From positions 5,725,738-5,789,737 of the forward strand of contig NZ_LR593886.1 in assembly GCF_901538265.1 (NCBI RefSeq): a DNA stretch of 64,000 bases. The letters run 5' to 3'. This document shows, piece after piece, positions 9,404 through 18,378 of the stretch; position 1 is the first letter of the stretch, and each line of letters starts with the position of its first letter. The notes below the pieces were generated by a model. That model ran no database searches, was not told where the DNA came from, and saw only the letters and a list, made by a program, of their open reading frames with translations. This stretch comes from Gemmata massiliana. GTDB lineage: Bacteria > Planctomycetota > Planctomycetia > Gemmatales > Gemmataceae. The translations under genes were made by a program, and so were the position numbers.

Positions 9404-9877
9404 ATGTTAACCGCGGCCACGATCCTACTTGCGTTCGCACTCGCGTTTCCCGTCGGAACGCTCGTCGAATACGTCCTCCACCGTTGGCTCCTCCACGCCC
9501 GGAGCCGCACGTTCGTATCGCACCGCCACCGGATGCACCACAAATCGAACGAAGCCGACACGTTGTGGGGCGATTTCCGCGATTTCTCGCTCGGAGCCGT
9601 TCCGTTCTGCTGGCTGGGGTTCCTGCACTCTCTGGTCGCCGGCATCGGGTTCCTTCTGGGCGGCGCGGCTTACGTGTTCGTGCTGGCACTGGTCCACAAA
9701 CTCTCTCACGAGCGCCCGCAGCTCGTGTTCTGGATGCGCCCGACCTCGCACGAACTGCACCACGGCGAAACCCCGCGCTACAACTTCGGCATCGTCACCC
9801 GGTTTTGGGACCGCGTGTTCGGAACCTTCGCCGATCAAATGCCCACGCCCCGCCACCTGCGTCGAGGGGGCAAGTGA
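9404..9877 (+). CDS. Fatty-acid-hydroxylase / sterol-desaturase superfamily membrane protein
   Basis: 157 residues, ATG at 9404. Membrane helices alternate with the histidine clusters expected for a di-iron lipid hydroxylase: His26 and His31 (HRWLLH), His40/42/45/46 (HRHRMHH), His98 and His102, and His116/119/120 (HELHH). A Trp-Gly-Asp-Phe segment and the FWDRVFGT tail are typical of the superfamily, which includes CrtZ-like carotenoid hydroxylases and fatty acid hydroxylases. The substrate cannot be read. Its TGA shares one base with the ATG of the CarF-like gene, so the two are probably made together and may act on the same lipid. Confidence 0.85.
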   Translation: MLTAATILLAFALAFPVGTLVEYVLHRWLLHARSRTFVSHRHRMHHKSNEADTLWGDFRDFSLGAVPFCWLGFLHSLVAGIGFLLGGAAYVFVLALVHKLSHERPQLVFWMRPTSHELHHGETPRYNFGIVTRFWDRVFGTFADQMPTPRHLRRGGK

Positions 9878-10572
9878 TGAACACGCCGGTACAACCAAAA
9901 CCTTCGGCGCAGCCCGAATTCACGCTCCAGCCGATCGAGGTCGTTTCGGTCCTCGGCGCAATCGGTTTGGTGCTGGCACACCTGGTCCTGTTCGCCCGTG
10001 TCCCCGAATTCTGGCACTGGTCCACGCCACTGGTGATTGTGCTCGGGTTACTTGGAGCAGATTTCTTCGCCACGATACTTCACTGGGCCGGGGATACATG
10101 GGGAACAGAAGCAACTCCGTGGCTCGGGAAGCGCTTTTTGCACCCGTTCCGGTACCACCACGCGCGCCCGCTGGAGATGCTGAAGAGTCATTTCTTCACT
10201 ACCAACGGAGACACGGCCCTCTCCACCCTTCCCTTTCTTCTTGTGCCGTTCGTGATCTCGCTCGATACCGCGGGCGGGCGATTCACCGCCCTGTTCTTCG
10301 CTTCCGTTGGGGGCTGGGGCATGTGGACGAGTCAGTTCCATCAGTGGGCGCACGTGAAATCGCCGCCACGGGTAGTCGTGTGGTTGCAACGGCACCGCGT
10401 GATCCTGAGCCGCGAGCACCACTTGAAGCACCACAAGGCCCCGTTCGCAACAAACTACGGCATCACCACGGGCTGGTGCGACGGGTTCCTGAACGCGATC
10501 CGGTTCTTCACCGCACTGGAGTGGCTCGTGACCAAATTAACCGGGTGCCGTCCGCGAAGCGAGTTCGAGTGA
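9877..10572 (+). CDS. carF: CarF / plasmanylethanolamine desaturase (TMEM189, Kua) family protein
   Basis: 231 residues from the ATG at 9877, whose A is the last base of the previous stop. The longer frame from 9229 is a shadow. The protein matches the TMEM189/CarF domain throughout: HWAGDTWG at 69-76, FRYHHARP at 91-98, His105, HQWAH at 155-159, LSREHHLKHHKAPF at 177-190, and ITTGW followed by a tryptophan-containing tail. Eight or more conserved histidines would hold the di-iron centre. The known family forms the vinyl ether bond of plasmalogens from plasmanyl lipids; in Myxococcus CarF also works in light signalling. The family is clear; that this cell makes plasmalogens is inference. Confidence 0.85.
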   Translation: MNTPVQPKPSAQPEFTLQPIEVVSVLGAIGLVLAHLVLFARVPEFWHWSTPLVIVLGLLGADFFATILHWAGDTWGTEATPWLGKRFLHPFRYHHARPLEMLKSHFFTTNGDTALSTLPFLLVPFVISLDTAGGRFTALFFASVGGWGMWTSQFHQWAHVKSPPRVVVWLQRHRVILSREHHLKHHKAPFATNYGITTGWCDGFLNAIRFFTALEWLVTKLTGCRPRSEFE

Positions 10573-10664
10573 AAACGAGCGCACCTCCAACGCGAGTGCG
10601 CATCAACTCGGCCGTTTCGGGGGGGTTGGAAAGCCGGGCGACGGGCGTAAGGTTGATGGCACCC

Positions 10665-10673
10665 AAAGGAGGT
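10665..10673 (+). promoter_or_regulatory. Strong Shine-Dalgarno selecting a GTG start
   Basis: AAAGGAGGT is nearly a full match to the 16S rRNA tail and ends five bases before the GTG at 10679. It supports that start for the thioredoxin-TPR protein. Confidence 0.8.
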
Positions 10674-10678
10674 GCGCA

Positions 10679-11536
10679 GTGGCTGCTTCGCAGTGGGTCG
10701 TTGAAGGGACGATGGAGAACTTCCAGCAGGTCGTCGTGGACGGGTCGCGCGAGCGCCCGATCGTGATCGACTTCTGGGCGCCGTGGTGCGGGCCGTGTCG
10801 GGCGCTCGCGCCACTGCTGGAAAAGCTGGCCAACGAAAAGGCCGGCGAGTTCCTGCTCGTAAAGATTAACACCGACGAGAACCCGGACCTCGCCCAGATG
10901 TTCCAGGTCGAGGGCATCCCGGCCGTGTTCGCAGTGCGCGACGGTCAGGTGGTCAACAACTTCACCGGGTTGCTACCGGAAGAGCAACTGCGCGCGTTCA
11001 TTGATGATTTGAGTGCGGAAGCACCCGCTCCCGCGGAACCGACGCCACTGGACCAAGCGGTCGAACTGGAAGCACACGATCGCGGCGCGGCGGGTAATGC
11101 ATACCGCGCGATGCTCGCGACGGCGCCGGACGACCCGGCCGCCCGCGTCGGACTGGCGCGCGTGCTGTTGTCGGCTCCGGGCAACGAGCCACAAGCGATT
11201 CCACTCCTCTCCGGGGTCGATTTCGGTGACTTCGCGACGGAAGCGCAGCGTCTCAAAGCGATTATTTACCTTCGCGAAGTGCCGCACGCCGATGCCGATC
11301 TCGCAGCGGCCCAGACCGCGCCCACAGCAGAAGCGAAGGTCGCACTCGCCCGAATTCTCGCCGCGCGTAGCGACTACACCGGCGCGATGGACGAACTCCT
11401 CGCGGCCGCGGACGACGACCGACAACTCGGGCGCACCGCGGTCCGGGATCTGATGCTCAAGGTGTTCGAGGTGATCGGCCCGCGCAGCCCCCAAACCGAC
11501 GACTACCGCAAGCGGCTCCAGAGCCGGCTCTACTGA
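10679..11536 (+). CDS. Thioredoxin-fold co-chaperone with TPR region (YbbN/CnoX-like)
   Basis: 285 residues from a GTG. Residues about 5-110 form a thioredoxin domain with the classic WCGPC at 36-40, cis-proline motif GIPAVF and a downstream glycine-rich strand. The remaining 170 residues are helical and rich in Ala/Leu, like the TPR half of YbbN/CnoX (AYRAMLATAPDDPAARVGLARVLL, AKVALARILAARSDYTGAMDEL). Some YbbN homologues lack an active CXXC; this one keeps it. CnoX proteins protect chaperone substrates during oxidative stress. The gene converges on and overlaps the DUF2330 gene by seven bases at the stop codons. Confidence 0.87.
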   Translation: MAASQWVVEGTMENFQQVVVDGSRERPIVIDFWAPWCGPCRALAPLLEKLANEKAGEFLLVKINTDENPDLAQMFQVEGIPAVFAVRDGQVVNNFTGLLPEEQLRAFIDDLSAEAPAPAEPTPLDQAVELEAHDRGAAGNAYRAMLATAPDDPAARVGLARVLLSAPGNEPQAIPLLSGVDFGDFATEAQRLKAIIYLREVPHADADLAAAQTAPTAEAKVALARILAARSDYTGAMDELLAAADDDRQLGRTAVRDLMLKVFEVIGPRSPQTDDYRKRLQSRLY

Positions 11537-12624
11537 GCGTTCATTCGCCGGTTCACGAGCGCGGTCAGGAACCGGCTCACGAACAAGCACATAGCCGCAC
11601 CCGCAAGCACGGCGAACGCGGGTGCGGCTCCCGTATCGGTCCGGACCGCGTAGACGATGCGGGCCGGGCGCTCGATCGGTGTCTGATCGGCGGCCGGAAC
11701 GAACGTCAAATCGCTCCCGCCCTTTCGCGGCGAAGCGGCGTCCTCGAATTCGGTGAGCCACGTCCCCTCGTCCGGCGCCCAGCCCGGGATCTTCAAATGC
11801 GCGCCGACGCCCTTCCACTCGTTGGCACCGGGCTTCCCGGCCCACACAGTGTTGCCCGCCCACAACTCCTTCGTCCCGAGCACACCCGCCACCTTCTGGT
11901 TCGCGATCGCGTACACGCGGAACAACCGGCGCGTCTTCGCCTCGCGCATGTCGTCCGGCTCGCTGTACGGGAAGAACGGTGCCTCGGTCGTGAAGCTCAT
12001 GCGCACCGCCGCGGCTCCCACGGCGGGACTCGCCCCCGTAGATGAAGTACCCGCGATCTTGAATGCAGTGACCACCCAGCCCTTATCGAGGTACGGTTTC
12101 AGCCACCGCGCAAGTGCCGGGCGTACTTCGTACCCGCGCTCGTTCAGCCACGCCGCGAGCGCGTCGCTGTCACCGGCTTTCATCACTTTCGCGTCGTACC
12201 CGGCGACGTGCTTCTCGGCTAGCACCTCGACGTCCGCGTGTCCGACGACGGCTTTCGGCGCGCTGGCCATCCCGCACCCGCCACTGCTCGGCGGCAACCG
12301 CGTTTCGATTTTGGGGGCCGTGATCTTCGCGAGTTCATCGAACCCTCTATCGTCGACCTCTTCGAGGACCGGCACCGACGGTGTGGGGACGAGGAACCCG
12401 AAGTCTTTCACCGGCGCTTCGCCCGGCGCGGTCGCGGCAAACGTGGCCCGGCGGATGAAGTGTTGCGTCTTGACCTTTTCGTCCCAAATGATGATCGCGC
12501 TCTCGGTCGCGACCTCCACTACAACGCCACGCGGCGGAATCACGGCACACCCCTCGGACGGAGTGGGGAACGCGAACACGCCCACGAATAGAGCGGGCAC
12601 GACGAATCGAACGCAAGTCCACAT
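11530..12624 (-). CDS. DUF2330 domain exported protein
   Basis: 364 residues with an N-terminal signal sequence ending near residue 25 (PTPSEGCAVIPP). The body matches DUF2330: a cysteine soon after cleavage, ATESAIIIWDEKVKTQHFIRR, FGFLVPTPSVP, an AAWLNERGYEV segment and WVVTAFKI. A hydrophobic segment near the C-terminus (AFAVLAGAAMCLFVSRF) probably anchors it. The family is common in Planctomycetes and Myxococcota and its function is unknown. The segment GGCGMA adds further cysteines. Confidence 0.8.
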   Translation of the reverse strand: MWTCVRFVVPALFVGVFAFPTPSEGCAVIPPRGVVVEVATESAIIIWDEKVKTQHFIRRATFAATAPGEAPVKDFGFLVPTPSVPVLEEVDDRGFDELAKITAPKIETRLPPSSGGCGMASAPKAVVGHADVEVLAEKHVAGYDAKVMKAGDSDALAAWLNERGYEVRPALARWLKPYLDKGWVVTAFKIAGTSSTGASPAVGAAAVRMSFTTEAPFFPYSEPDDMREAKTRRLFRVYAIANQKVAGVLGTKELWAGNTVWAGKPGANEWKGVGAHLKIPGWAPDEGTWLTEFEDAASPRKGGSDLTFVPAADQTPIERPARIVYAVRTDTGAAPAFAVLAGAAMCLFVSRFLTALVNRRMNAQ

Positions 12625-12762
12625 CAGCGCGGCTCCTCACGTGGCGCACAAAGGTTCGGCTCTATGATCCCCCAAACAGATCGATCCGTCCACGCAAACC
12701 TGAGCGTCGCGTGAACGGATCGCAAGTTCTCTGAAATCAGACCGCACGAAGTACGCTCAGCG

Positions 12763-14499
12763 TTACTTCCGGTGTGGTACGAACAATCCAGTCGGTACGG
12801 GCGCGGTTGCTCCGCTCGGTGCCTTTACTCCGGCTGCGGTTGACAAGATCGCCGCCGTCGCGAGCGGGGTGACGCGCCCCGTGTGTACTCCCGGCACGAC
12901 GCCCGTTCCGTAAACGACCAGCGGGACGTGCGTGTCGTACTCCCACGGGCTGCCGTGCGTGGTGCCCGTGTCGAGGACCGCGGTCGGGAGATAGTACGGC
13001 TTCAGCAACACGTACACGTCACCGCAGCGCTCCGCGCGGAACGACCGCGCGACCATTTCACCCGTTGCGTCAGTGGGGGGAACGCCGGCGGTCAAAGCCG
13101 TGCGGGTGGACACGGCCTCCACTCCATCGCGTTTCGCCAGCCACTGAGCCAGTTCCGCTTCAACGTCGGCCTGTTTCACGCCCGCTGCCGTGACCGCCTT
13201 CGCGTTCAGGTACAGCCACGGACCGGACGACGCCTCGACCCACTTCGCCGCGGTCTTTCCGTACTTCTCGACCAGGAACGCTTCCACCTTCGCCGAGAGC
13301 GCGGGCTGCACGCGGGCCGCGTCCTTGCCCTGTTTGCGGCTCACTTCGGGGAGCGGGCAGATACCGTGATCGGCCGTCATTGCCAACACATACTTCCCGC
13401 GCCCCACCTTTGCATCGAGCACGTCCAAGAGCCGCTTCATGATCCGGTCCGACCGGAGCGTCACGTCGAGCACTTCCTGCGAATCCGGCCCCCAGGCGTG
13501 CCCGACCGCGTCGTTCGACGAAAAACTCAGCGACAGCAGGTCCGGAACGTCGTCCTTACCGAGCCCCTCCGCAGAAATCGCACGCTCGGCGAGATCGAGC
13601 AACAGGTCGTTCCCGAACGGCGACGTGTAAACTGCGTTCAGGTACGCGGGCTTCGCCTTCGGGTCGCTCGGCTCGAACGGGTGCGGGAACACGCGCCCCT
13701 GACCTGAAGCCCCCTTGCTCTCACCCGCGATGTCGTCTGGGCCGCTCAGTTTGGCGTAGTCGATGTCCGTGCGGAACCGGTCCCACATCTTCCCGCGCCA
13801 GCGCTCGGCGGGCTTGGACTTGTTGAACGCCGCGACCCACGGATGCACCGCGTCGCGGTAATACGTGGACGTAACGAACAGACCGGTGCCACCGTCCATC
13901 CAGTAGCACACGTCGGGTGCCCGTCCGCCCGGGAGTGCAGCGCCGCGGTTCTTGAGCGACAGCGCAACGACTTTCCCCTTCCCGTCCGTACCCAGTTTGA
14001 TGGCGTCGGCGATCGTCGGTTTCAGCAAGCGCTCCGGCGACACCCCACCCTTCGCGCCCTTCTTCTCGTCGCTGTCCGTGCCTTCGGCCGTCCGCCCCGG
14101 AACCTGTTCGTGCCGGTCGGACCCGACACAGTTAACGGTCTTCCCGACGCCCCGGTCGTACCAGTCGTTGCCGACGACGCCGTGAACGGCCGGCACGCAG
14201 CCGGTGGCGACCGACGAGTGCCCGGCCGCGGTGACGGTGTAGGAATAGGGGTAGTGACAGTTCTGGAACCACGCGCCGTCCGTCGTAATGCGCTTGAACC
14301 CGCCCTCCCCGAACTCGTCCTTCCAGCGCGCCAAGTAGTCGCCGCGGAACTGGTCGAAATAGACCAGAACCACGAGCCGCGGGTGCGCGGGCTCTTCGGC
14401 CACGGTATCCGGAGCGAGGAGCAAAGCGGCGAGCAAGATGGCAGCGAGAAGGCAGAGCAATCGCACGGGAAGGGTCTCCGAGGGCAGGCAGGTATTCAC
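12763..14499 (-). CDS. PafA-like alkaline phosphatase / phosphodiesterase superfamily protein
   Basis: 578 residues with a signal peptide (leucine/alanine-rich residues 10-33). After it comes a typical alkaline-phosphatase-superfamily core: VYFDQFRGDYLARW (metal-binding Asp), GGFKRITTDGAWF, YSYTVTAAGHSSVATG (nucleophile threonine), PAVHGVVGNDWYD, and late metal ligands in SFSSNDAVGHAWGPDS and AMTADHG. This arrangement matches PafA-type periplasmic phosphatases that release phosphate from phosphomonoesters. Whether it is phosphate-regulated is not visible. It is likely exported to the periplasm. Confidence 0.85.
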   Translation of the reverse strand: MNTCLPSETLPVRLLCLLAAILLAALLLAPDTVAEEPAHPRLVVLVYFDQFRGDYLARWKDEFGEGGFKRITTDGAWFQNCHYPYSYTVTAAGHSSVATGCVPAVHGVVGNDWYDRGVGKTVNCVGSDRHEQVPGRTAEGTDSDEKKGAKGGVSPERLLKPTIADAIKLGTDGKGKVVALSLKNRGAALPGGRAPDVCYWMDGGTGLFVTSTYYRDAVHPWVAAFNKSKPAERWRGKMWDRFRTDIDYAKLSGPDDIAGESKGASGQGRVFPHPFEPSDPKAKPAYLNAVYTSPFGNDLLLDLAERAISAEGLGKDDVPDLLSLSFSSNDAVGHAWGPDSQEVLDVTLRSDRIMKRLLDVLDAKVGRGKYVLAMTADHGICPLPEVSRKQGKDAARVQPALSAKVEAFLVEKYGKTAAKWVEASSGPWLYLNAKAVTAAGVKQADVEAELAQWLAKRDGVEAVSTRTALTAGVPPTDATGEMVARSFRAERCGDVYVLLKPYYLPTAVLDTGTTHGSPWEYDTHVPLVVYGTGVVPGVHTGRVTPLATAAILSTAAGVKAPSGATAPVPTGLFVPHRK

Positions 14500-14605
14500 A
14501 TTTTATGAATATCCCCTCCCCACTCGGTAGATGCTGCAACGGTCCAAACGATCTGTCGCAAACAGGATACGAAAGAGACCGTGTGAGGCATGATCGAGTT
14601 GCAGG

Positions 14606-15178
14606 TCATCTGCGGTACCAAGCCAGGGCCAGCTGTTCGGTTCGCTTGATCCAGGTGTTCTTCGCATCGTTGTATGCGTCGATATCGGCCGGGTGCATCG
14701 CGTAGGCCGCGCGCTTCTGTTCCTCGTACTCTTGCCGCGCCGAATCGTCGTGTCGCAAGTACGCGCAGAACGCCAGGTGGCGCTCCACTTCGGGGTTATC
14801 GAACTGATAGACGTGAACGTTGTGCGTTCGGAACCCGTCGCGGTCCCGGGTGAAGTACCGGCGCCCCGGTAAACCGTACTCGCCCCAATCCCGGTAACCC
14901 GCGTCCCGGAACGCGGGCACCAGGGGATCAACGGACTCAATCACACGAACCACGGGCATCAGGTCAACGATCGGCTTGGCGGCCAAACCGGGCACGGACG
15001 TGCTGCCAATGTGGTGAACGGCGACCAACTCCGCACCGAACAAGAGCCGGAGTCGCTTCGCTGCCGCCTCGAACGCCGCCGGCCATTCGAGGGAGTAGTC
15101 CGCGAACGAGTACCGGCTCCGCACGTGTCCCTCGCAATGCTGTAAAGCAAGCCGGGCGACCGCTAAGTCACAACTCAA
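14606..15178 (-). CDS. GrpB family protein (UPF0157)
   Basis: 190 residues. The GrpB signature is clear: WPAAFEAAAKRLRLLFG, HIGSTSVPGLAAKPIVDLM, a GYRDWGEYGLPGRRYF segment, THNVHVYQ and a closing YNDAKNTWIKRTEQLALAWY. GrpB proteins have a nucleotidyltransferase-like fold and are found alone or fused to CoaE; the substrate is not established. The first 20 residues have no counterpart in the family, so an internal start is possible. Confidence 0.85.
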   Translation of the reverse strand: MSCDLAVARLALQHCEGHVRSRYSFADYSLEWPAAFEAAAKRLRLLFGAELVAVHHIGSTSVPGLAAKPIVDLMPVVRVIESVDPLVPAFRDAGYRDWGEYGLPGRRYFTRDRDGFRTHNVHVYQFDNPEVERHLAFCAYLRHDDSARQEYEEQKRAAYAMHPADIDAYNDAKNTWIKRTEQLALAWYRR

Positions 15179-15201
15179 CGGTTGCCCGACACTGGCTCAA
15201 C

Positions 15202-15798
15202 CTACTTGCGGCTGGCGAGATAGTCGACCAGTGCCTTCAGGTCTGCGTCACTGATCTTGTCCGCGCCGAACGCGGGCATCGAAGACTTTGGCGTGTGCGA
15301 CTTCGGATCACGGATGTGCTCGCTGAGCCACTGAGCCGCGTGTTCGGCGCCGGTCTTGGTAAGATCCGGTCGCGGCGGGCCACCCATCCCTGGAGGGCCG
15401 CCCATTCCCGGAGGACCACCTCCAACACCGTGGGGACCGCCAGGGCCGCCGGGGGGACCACCAGGAGGGCCACCCACCCCTGGAGGCGGCCCCATCGCCA
15501 TACCCGTGTCACCGAGTTTGTGGCAGTTAACGCACTTGTTGTCCGCGTACACTTTCTTACCGGCTGCGAACTCTTCCCCGCCGGGCAATTTGGCGAGCAC
15601 GTCTGCCGGAGACACGCCTCCCGGCGGGCCGCCCATTCCGGGGAACCCACCGGGCGGATTGTTGCGCGAGTTCACGGGTGGCGCACCGCCCGAACCCGTG
15701 TCTTCGGCCTTCTTCTGACACCCCACGACCGCGAGTCCGAGCGCCACGCTCAAGCAGACCGGCGCGGGCCACGCCCTCAGAACACCTCCGCAAGTCAT
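15202..15798 (-). CDS. Mono-haem cytochrome c lipoprotein with Gly/Pro-rich insertion
   Basis: 198 residues from the ATG at 15798. The upstream frame to 16059 is ignored because a lipobox (LAVVGC) follows this start directly. The cytochrome domain has haem motif CVNCH and a distal methionine in SSMPAFGADKISDADLKALVDYL. Between them lies an unusual stretch of about 55 residues made almost only of Gly and Pro with scattered Met/Val. Class I cytochromes have a structured loop there. A second short Gly/Pro-rich stretch precedes the domain. Probably a periplasmic-face electron carrier; the partner is unknown. Confidence 0.82.
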   Translation of the reverse strand: MTCGGVLRAWPAPVCLSVALGLAVVGCQKKAEDTGSGGAPPVNSRNNPPGGFPGMGGPPGGVSPADVLAKLPGGEEFAAGKKVYADNKCVNCHKLGDTGMAMGPPPGVGGPPGGPPGGPGGPHGVGGGPPGMGGPPGMGGPPRPDLTKTGAEHAAQWLSEHIRDPKSHTPKSSMPAFGADKISDADLKALVDYLASRK

Positions 15799-16072
15799 TA
15801 CCGTGTCCTTTCCGAGATGAACGAAGCCGGCCGCCGCCCGGATGGGATAGATTGCGGCGGGGCGTTCGAGGTGCGGGGATGTGATTCGGCCCGACCCGAA
15901 CGGCACCGGCAAATTAGACCACGGCGCCTTAAACGGGACAAGCGCCTCGTTCGAGACTTCCGCAGAGTGTGATCGGAAGGAGTTTGGAGGAAGGTGACGA
16001 AGGGCAGCGCTATCTCCTCGGCCCGCCATAGTGGACCGAGGCACGGACGGCGCATTCACACGAATGCCGATT

Positions 16073-16984
16073 TCACTTCAGCAGCCATTCCAACACGGCC
16101 TTCTGAGCGTGTAGCCGATTGCCGGCCTGCTGGAACGCAGCACACGCAGCGCCGTCCATCACATCGTCGGTGATCTCCTCGCCGCGGTGCGCGGGGAGGC
16201 AGTGGAGCACCTTGCAGTGCGACGGGGCTTTGGCGAGCAGTTCACCGTTTACCTGGAACGACTCGAACCGGCGCAGGCGTTCCTCGCGCTCGGCCTCTTG
16301 GCCCATGCTCGTCCACACGTCGGTGTAGATCACGTCCGCGCCCTTCACGGCCGCGATCGGGTCGTTTACTTCGCGAGGGAAATCGGGAGATACCTGTGCG
16401 GTGTACTGGGACTTGAACCGGTCGTCGAAGCCGTACCCGATGGGGCACGCGAGCACGAATCGCATACCGAGCCGGCCGCACCCCACCGCGAGCGAGCGCG
16501 CCACGTTGTTGCCGTCGCCCACGAACACGATCGTGCGCCCGGTTTCGGTGCCGAACAGCTCGCGCACGGTCAGGATATCGGCCAGTCCCTGGCACGGGTG
16601 CGACCAGTCCGACAGGCCGTTGATGATCGGAATGCTACCGGTGCCCGCGATCCCGTCGAGCGTTTCGTGGCGGTACACCCGGAGCACCAGGGCATCGACG
16701 TAATTGGAAATGGTGCGGGAGAAGTCCGCGAGGCTCTCGCGCCAACCCAACCCGACCTCGTTGCCGGGCAGATACAGACTCGTCCCGCCGAGCTGCGCGA
16801 CGCCACTCTCGAAGCTCACCCGCGTGCGCAGCGACGGTTTCTCGAACACCAGCCCCACCACGCGCCCGCTCAAACTATGCGACGGGATGCGGCGCGCTTG
16901 CGCGTCTTTGAGGCGCGCGGCCTCCGTGAGCAGGTGGCTCAACTCGTCCGCCGTCAGGTCGATGAGGTTCAGAAAGTGTTTCAT
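16073..16984 (-). CDS. argF: Ornithine carbamoyltransferase
   Basis: 303 residues from the ATG at 16984. It makes citrulline from ornithine and carbamoyl phosphate. Carbamoyl-phosphate-binding residues lie in KPSLRTRVSFE (in place of the usual STRTR), and HPCQ follows at the ligand pocket. HCLPAHRGEEITDDVMDG near the C-terminus holds the ornithine-binding and catalytic cysteine loop, and VWTSMGQE the second part of that site. Length is typical. Third gene of the argB-argD-argF run, 106 bases after argD. Confidence 0.95.
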   Translation of the reverse strand: MKHFLNLIDLTADELSHLLTEAARLKDAQARRIPSHSLSGRVVGLVFEKPSLRTRVSFESGVAQLGGTSLYLPGNEVGLGWRESLADFSRTISNYVDALVLRVYRHETLDGIAGTGSIPIINGLSDWSHPCQGLADILTVRELFGTETGRTIVFVGDGNNVARSLAVGCGRLGMRFVLACPIGYGFDDRFKSQYTAQVSPDFPREVNDPIAAVKGADVIYTDVWTSMGQEAEREERLRRFESFQVNGELLAKAPSHCKVLHCLPAHRGEEITDDVMDGAACAAFQQAGNRLHAQKAVLEWLLK

Positions 16985-17090
16985 TGTTCGATGCGTCGTG
17001 GTCGTAGAGGCGGTCGTTAAGCCACAGTGTCGAATGTCGCAAAGTCGAAGGCTCACTCCATTTGTGGGTCTTCGACTTACCCGCTCGACC

Positions 17091-18302
17091 TTACGACGAC
17101 TGGCGGAGGTTCAGCAGCACCTCCGAAATAATGTCACAGCCGTCTTCGAGTTGCTCGTCCGACAGGGTCAGTGCCGGGAGCAACCGCAGAACGGTCTGGT
17201 GCGTGCAGTTGATGAGCAACCCCTTCTCCAAGCACCCCTGTACCACCGGCGCGCCTTCGACGCTCAGTTCCACGCCGATCATCGTGCCCTTCACGCGGAC
17301 GTCGGTAATCAGCGGGCACTTTTCCTTCAGTTCGAGGAACCGCTGTTGGAACCGCGCGCCGAGTTGCACGCCGCGTTCCAGGAGCCCCTCTTGCTCGATC
17401 GTCTCGATGGTGGCGAGCGCCGCGCGGGCCGCGAGCGGGTTCCCACCGAACGTGGCCGCGTGCGTGCCGGGCTTGAGCTTCTCCGCGACCTCCGGCGTCG
17501 CGACGAGAGCGCCCATCGCGACGCCCCCGGCGAGCGCCTTGGCCAGCGTAATGATGTCCGGGCGGACGTTCCAATTCTGGTACCCGAACCACTTACCCGT
17601 GCGCCCCATCCCGGTCTGCACTTCGTCGAGGATGAGGAGCAGCCCGTGCTTGTCGCACAGCTCGCGCAGCCCTTCGAGGAACCCCGCGGGCGGAACGTTC
17701 ACACCGCCCTCGCCCTGGATCGGCTCGAGCATGATCGCGCAGGTTTCGCCATCAATGGCCTTCGCGACGCTCTCCAGATCGCCGTACTGGGCGTAATTGA
17801 AGCCGGGCAGCATCGGTTCAACGCCGGCGTGGTACTTCGGCTGCGCGGTCGCGGTGAGCGCGCCCATCGTGCGGCCGTGGAAACTGCCCGTGAGGGTCAC
17901 GATCTTGTACTTGCCCTTGGGCTTCCCGTTGAGGCGCGCGAGCTTGATCGCGGCTTCGTTCGCCTCGGTGCCGCTGTTACAGAAGAACGACACGCCGTTG
18001 AAGTCGGTGCGCTCGGCGAGCGCCTGGCCGAGCAGCGATTGCGGCTCGGTGTACCACGTGTTCGGCACGTGGATGAGCGTCGCGACCTGCTCCTGAACGG
18101 CCTGCACCACGCGCGGCGGGCAGTGCCCGAGGATGCCGCAGCCCCACCCCGGGAAGAAGTCCAAGTACCTGTTGCCCTCCGCGTCCCACACCCAGGAATT
18201 GCTCCCCCGCACCAGGCACACCGGGTATCGGGTGTAGTTCCCGGTCAGGTGCTTTTTCGCCAGGGCGATGGTCTGTTCGCTGGAAAGCAGTTCGGTTGTC
18301 AT
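17091..18302 (-). CDS. argD: Acetylornithine aminotransferase
   Basis: 403 residues. Class III aminotransferase: SFFCNSGTEANEAAIKLAR (phosphate binding), TGSFHGRTMGAL, EPIQGEGGVNVPP, LILDEVQTGMGRTG (Asp contacting the PLP ring nitrogen), ITLAKALAGG (Schiff-base lysine) and HAATFGGNPLAARAAL. It converts N-acetylglutamate semialdehyde to N-acetylornithine with glutamate as donor. It sits between argB and argF in the same orientation, which favours the acetylornithine role over related GABA or ornithine aminotransferases. Confidence 0.94.
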   Translation of the reverse strand: MTTELLSSEQTIALAKKHLTGNYTRYPVCLVRGSNSWVWDAEGNRYLDFFPGWGCGILGHCPPRVVQAVQEQVATLIHVPNTWYTEPQSLLGQALAERTDFNGVSFFCNSGTEANEAAIKLARLNGKPKGKYKIVTLTGSFHGRTMGALTATAQPKYHAGVEPMLPGFNYAQYGDLESVAKAIDGETCAIMLEPIQGEGGVNVPPAGFLEGLRELCDKHGLLLILDEVQTGMGRTGKWFGYQNWNVRPDIITLAKALAGGVAMGALVATPEVAEKLKPGTHAATFGGNPLAARAALATIETIEQEGLLERGVQLGARFQQRFLELKEKCPLITDVRVKGTMIGVELSVEGAPVVQGCLEKGLLINCTHQTVLRLLPALTLSDEQLEDGCDIISEVLLNLRQSS

Positions 18303-18378
18303 TGGTCGGGTTTAGGCAATAAGGGTTCGGGACGGATTCGAGTACAGTGGGACAGAGAACACGCGAAGGAGGTTCGGC

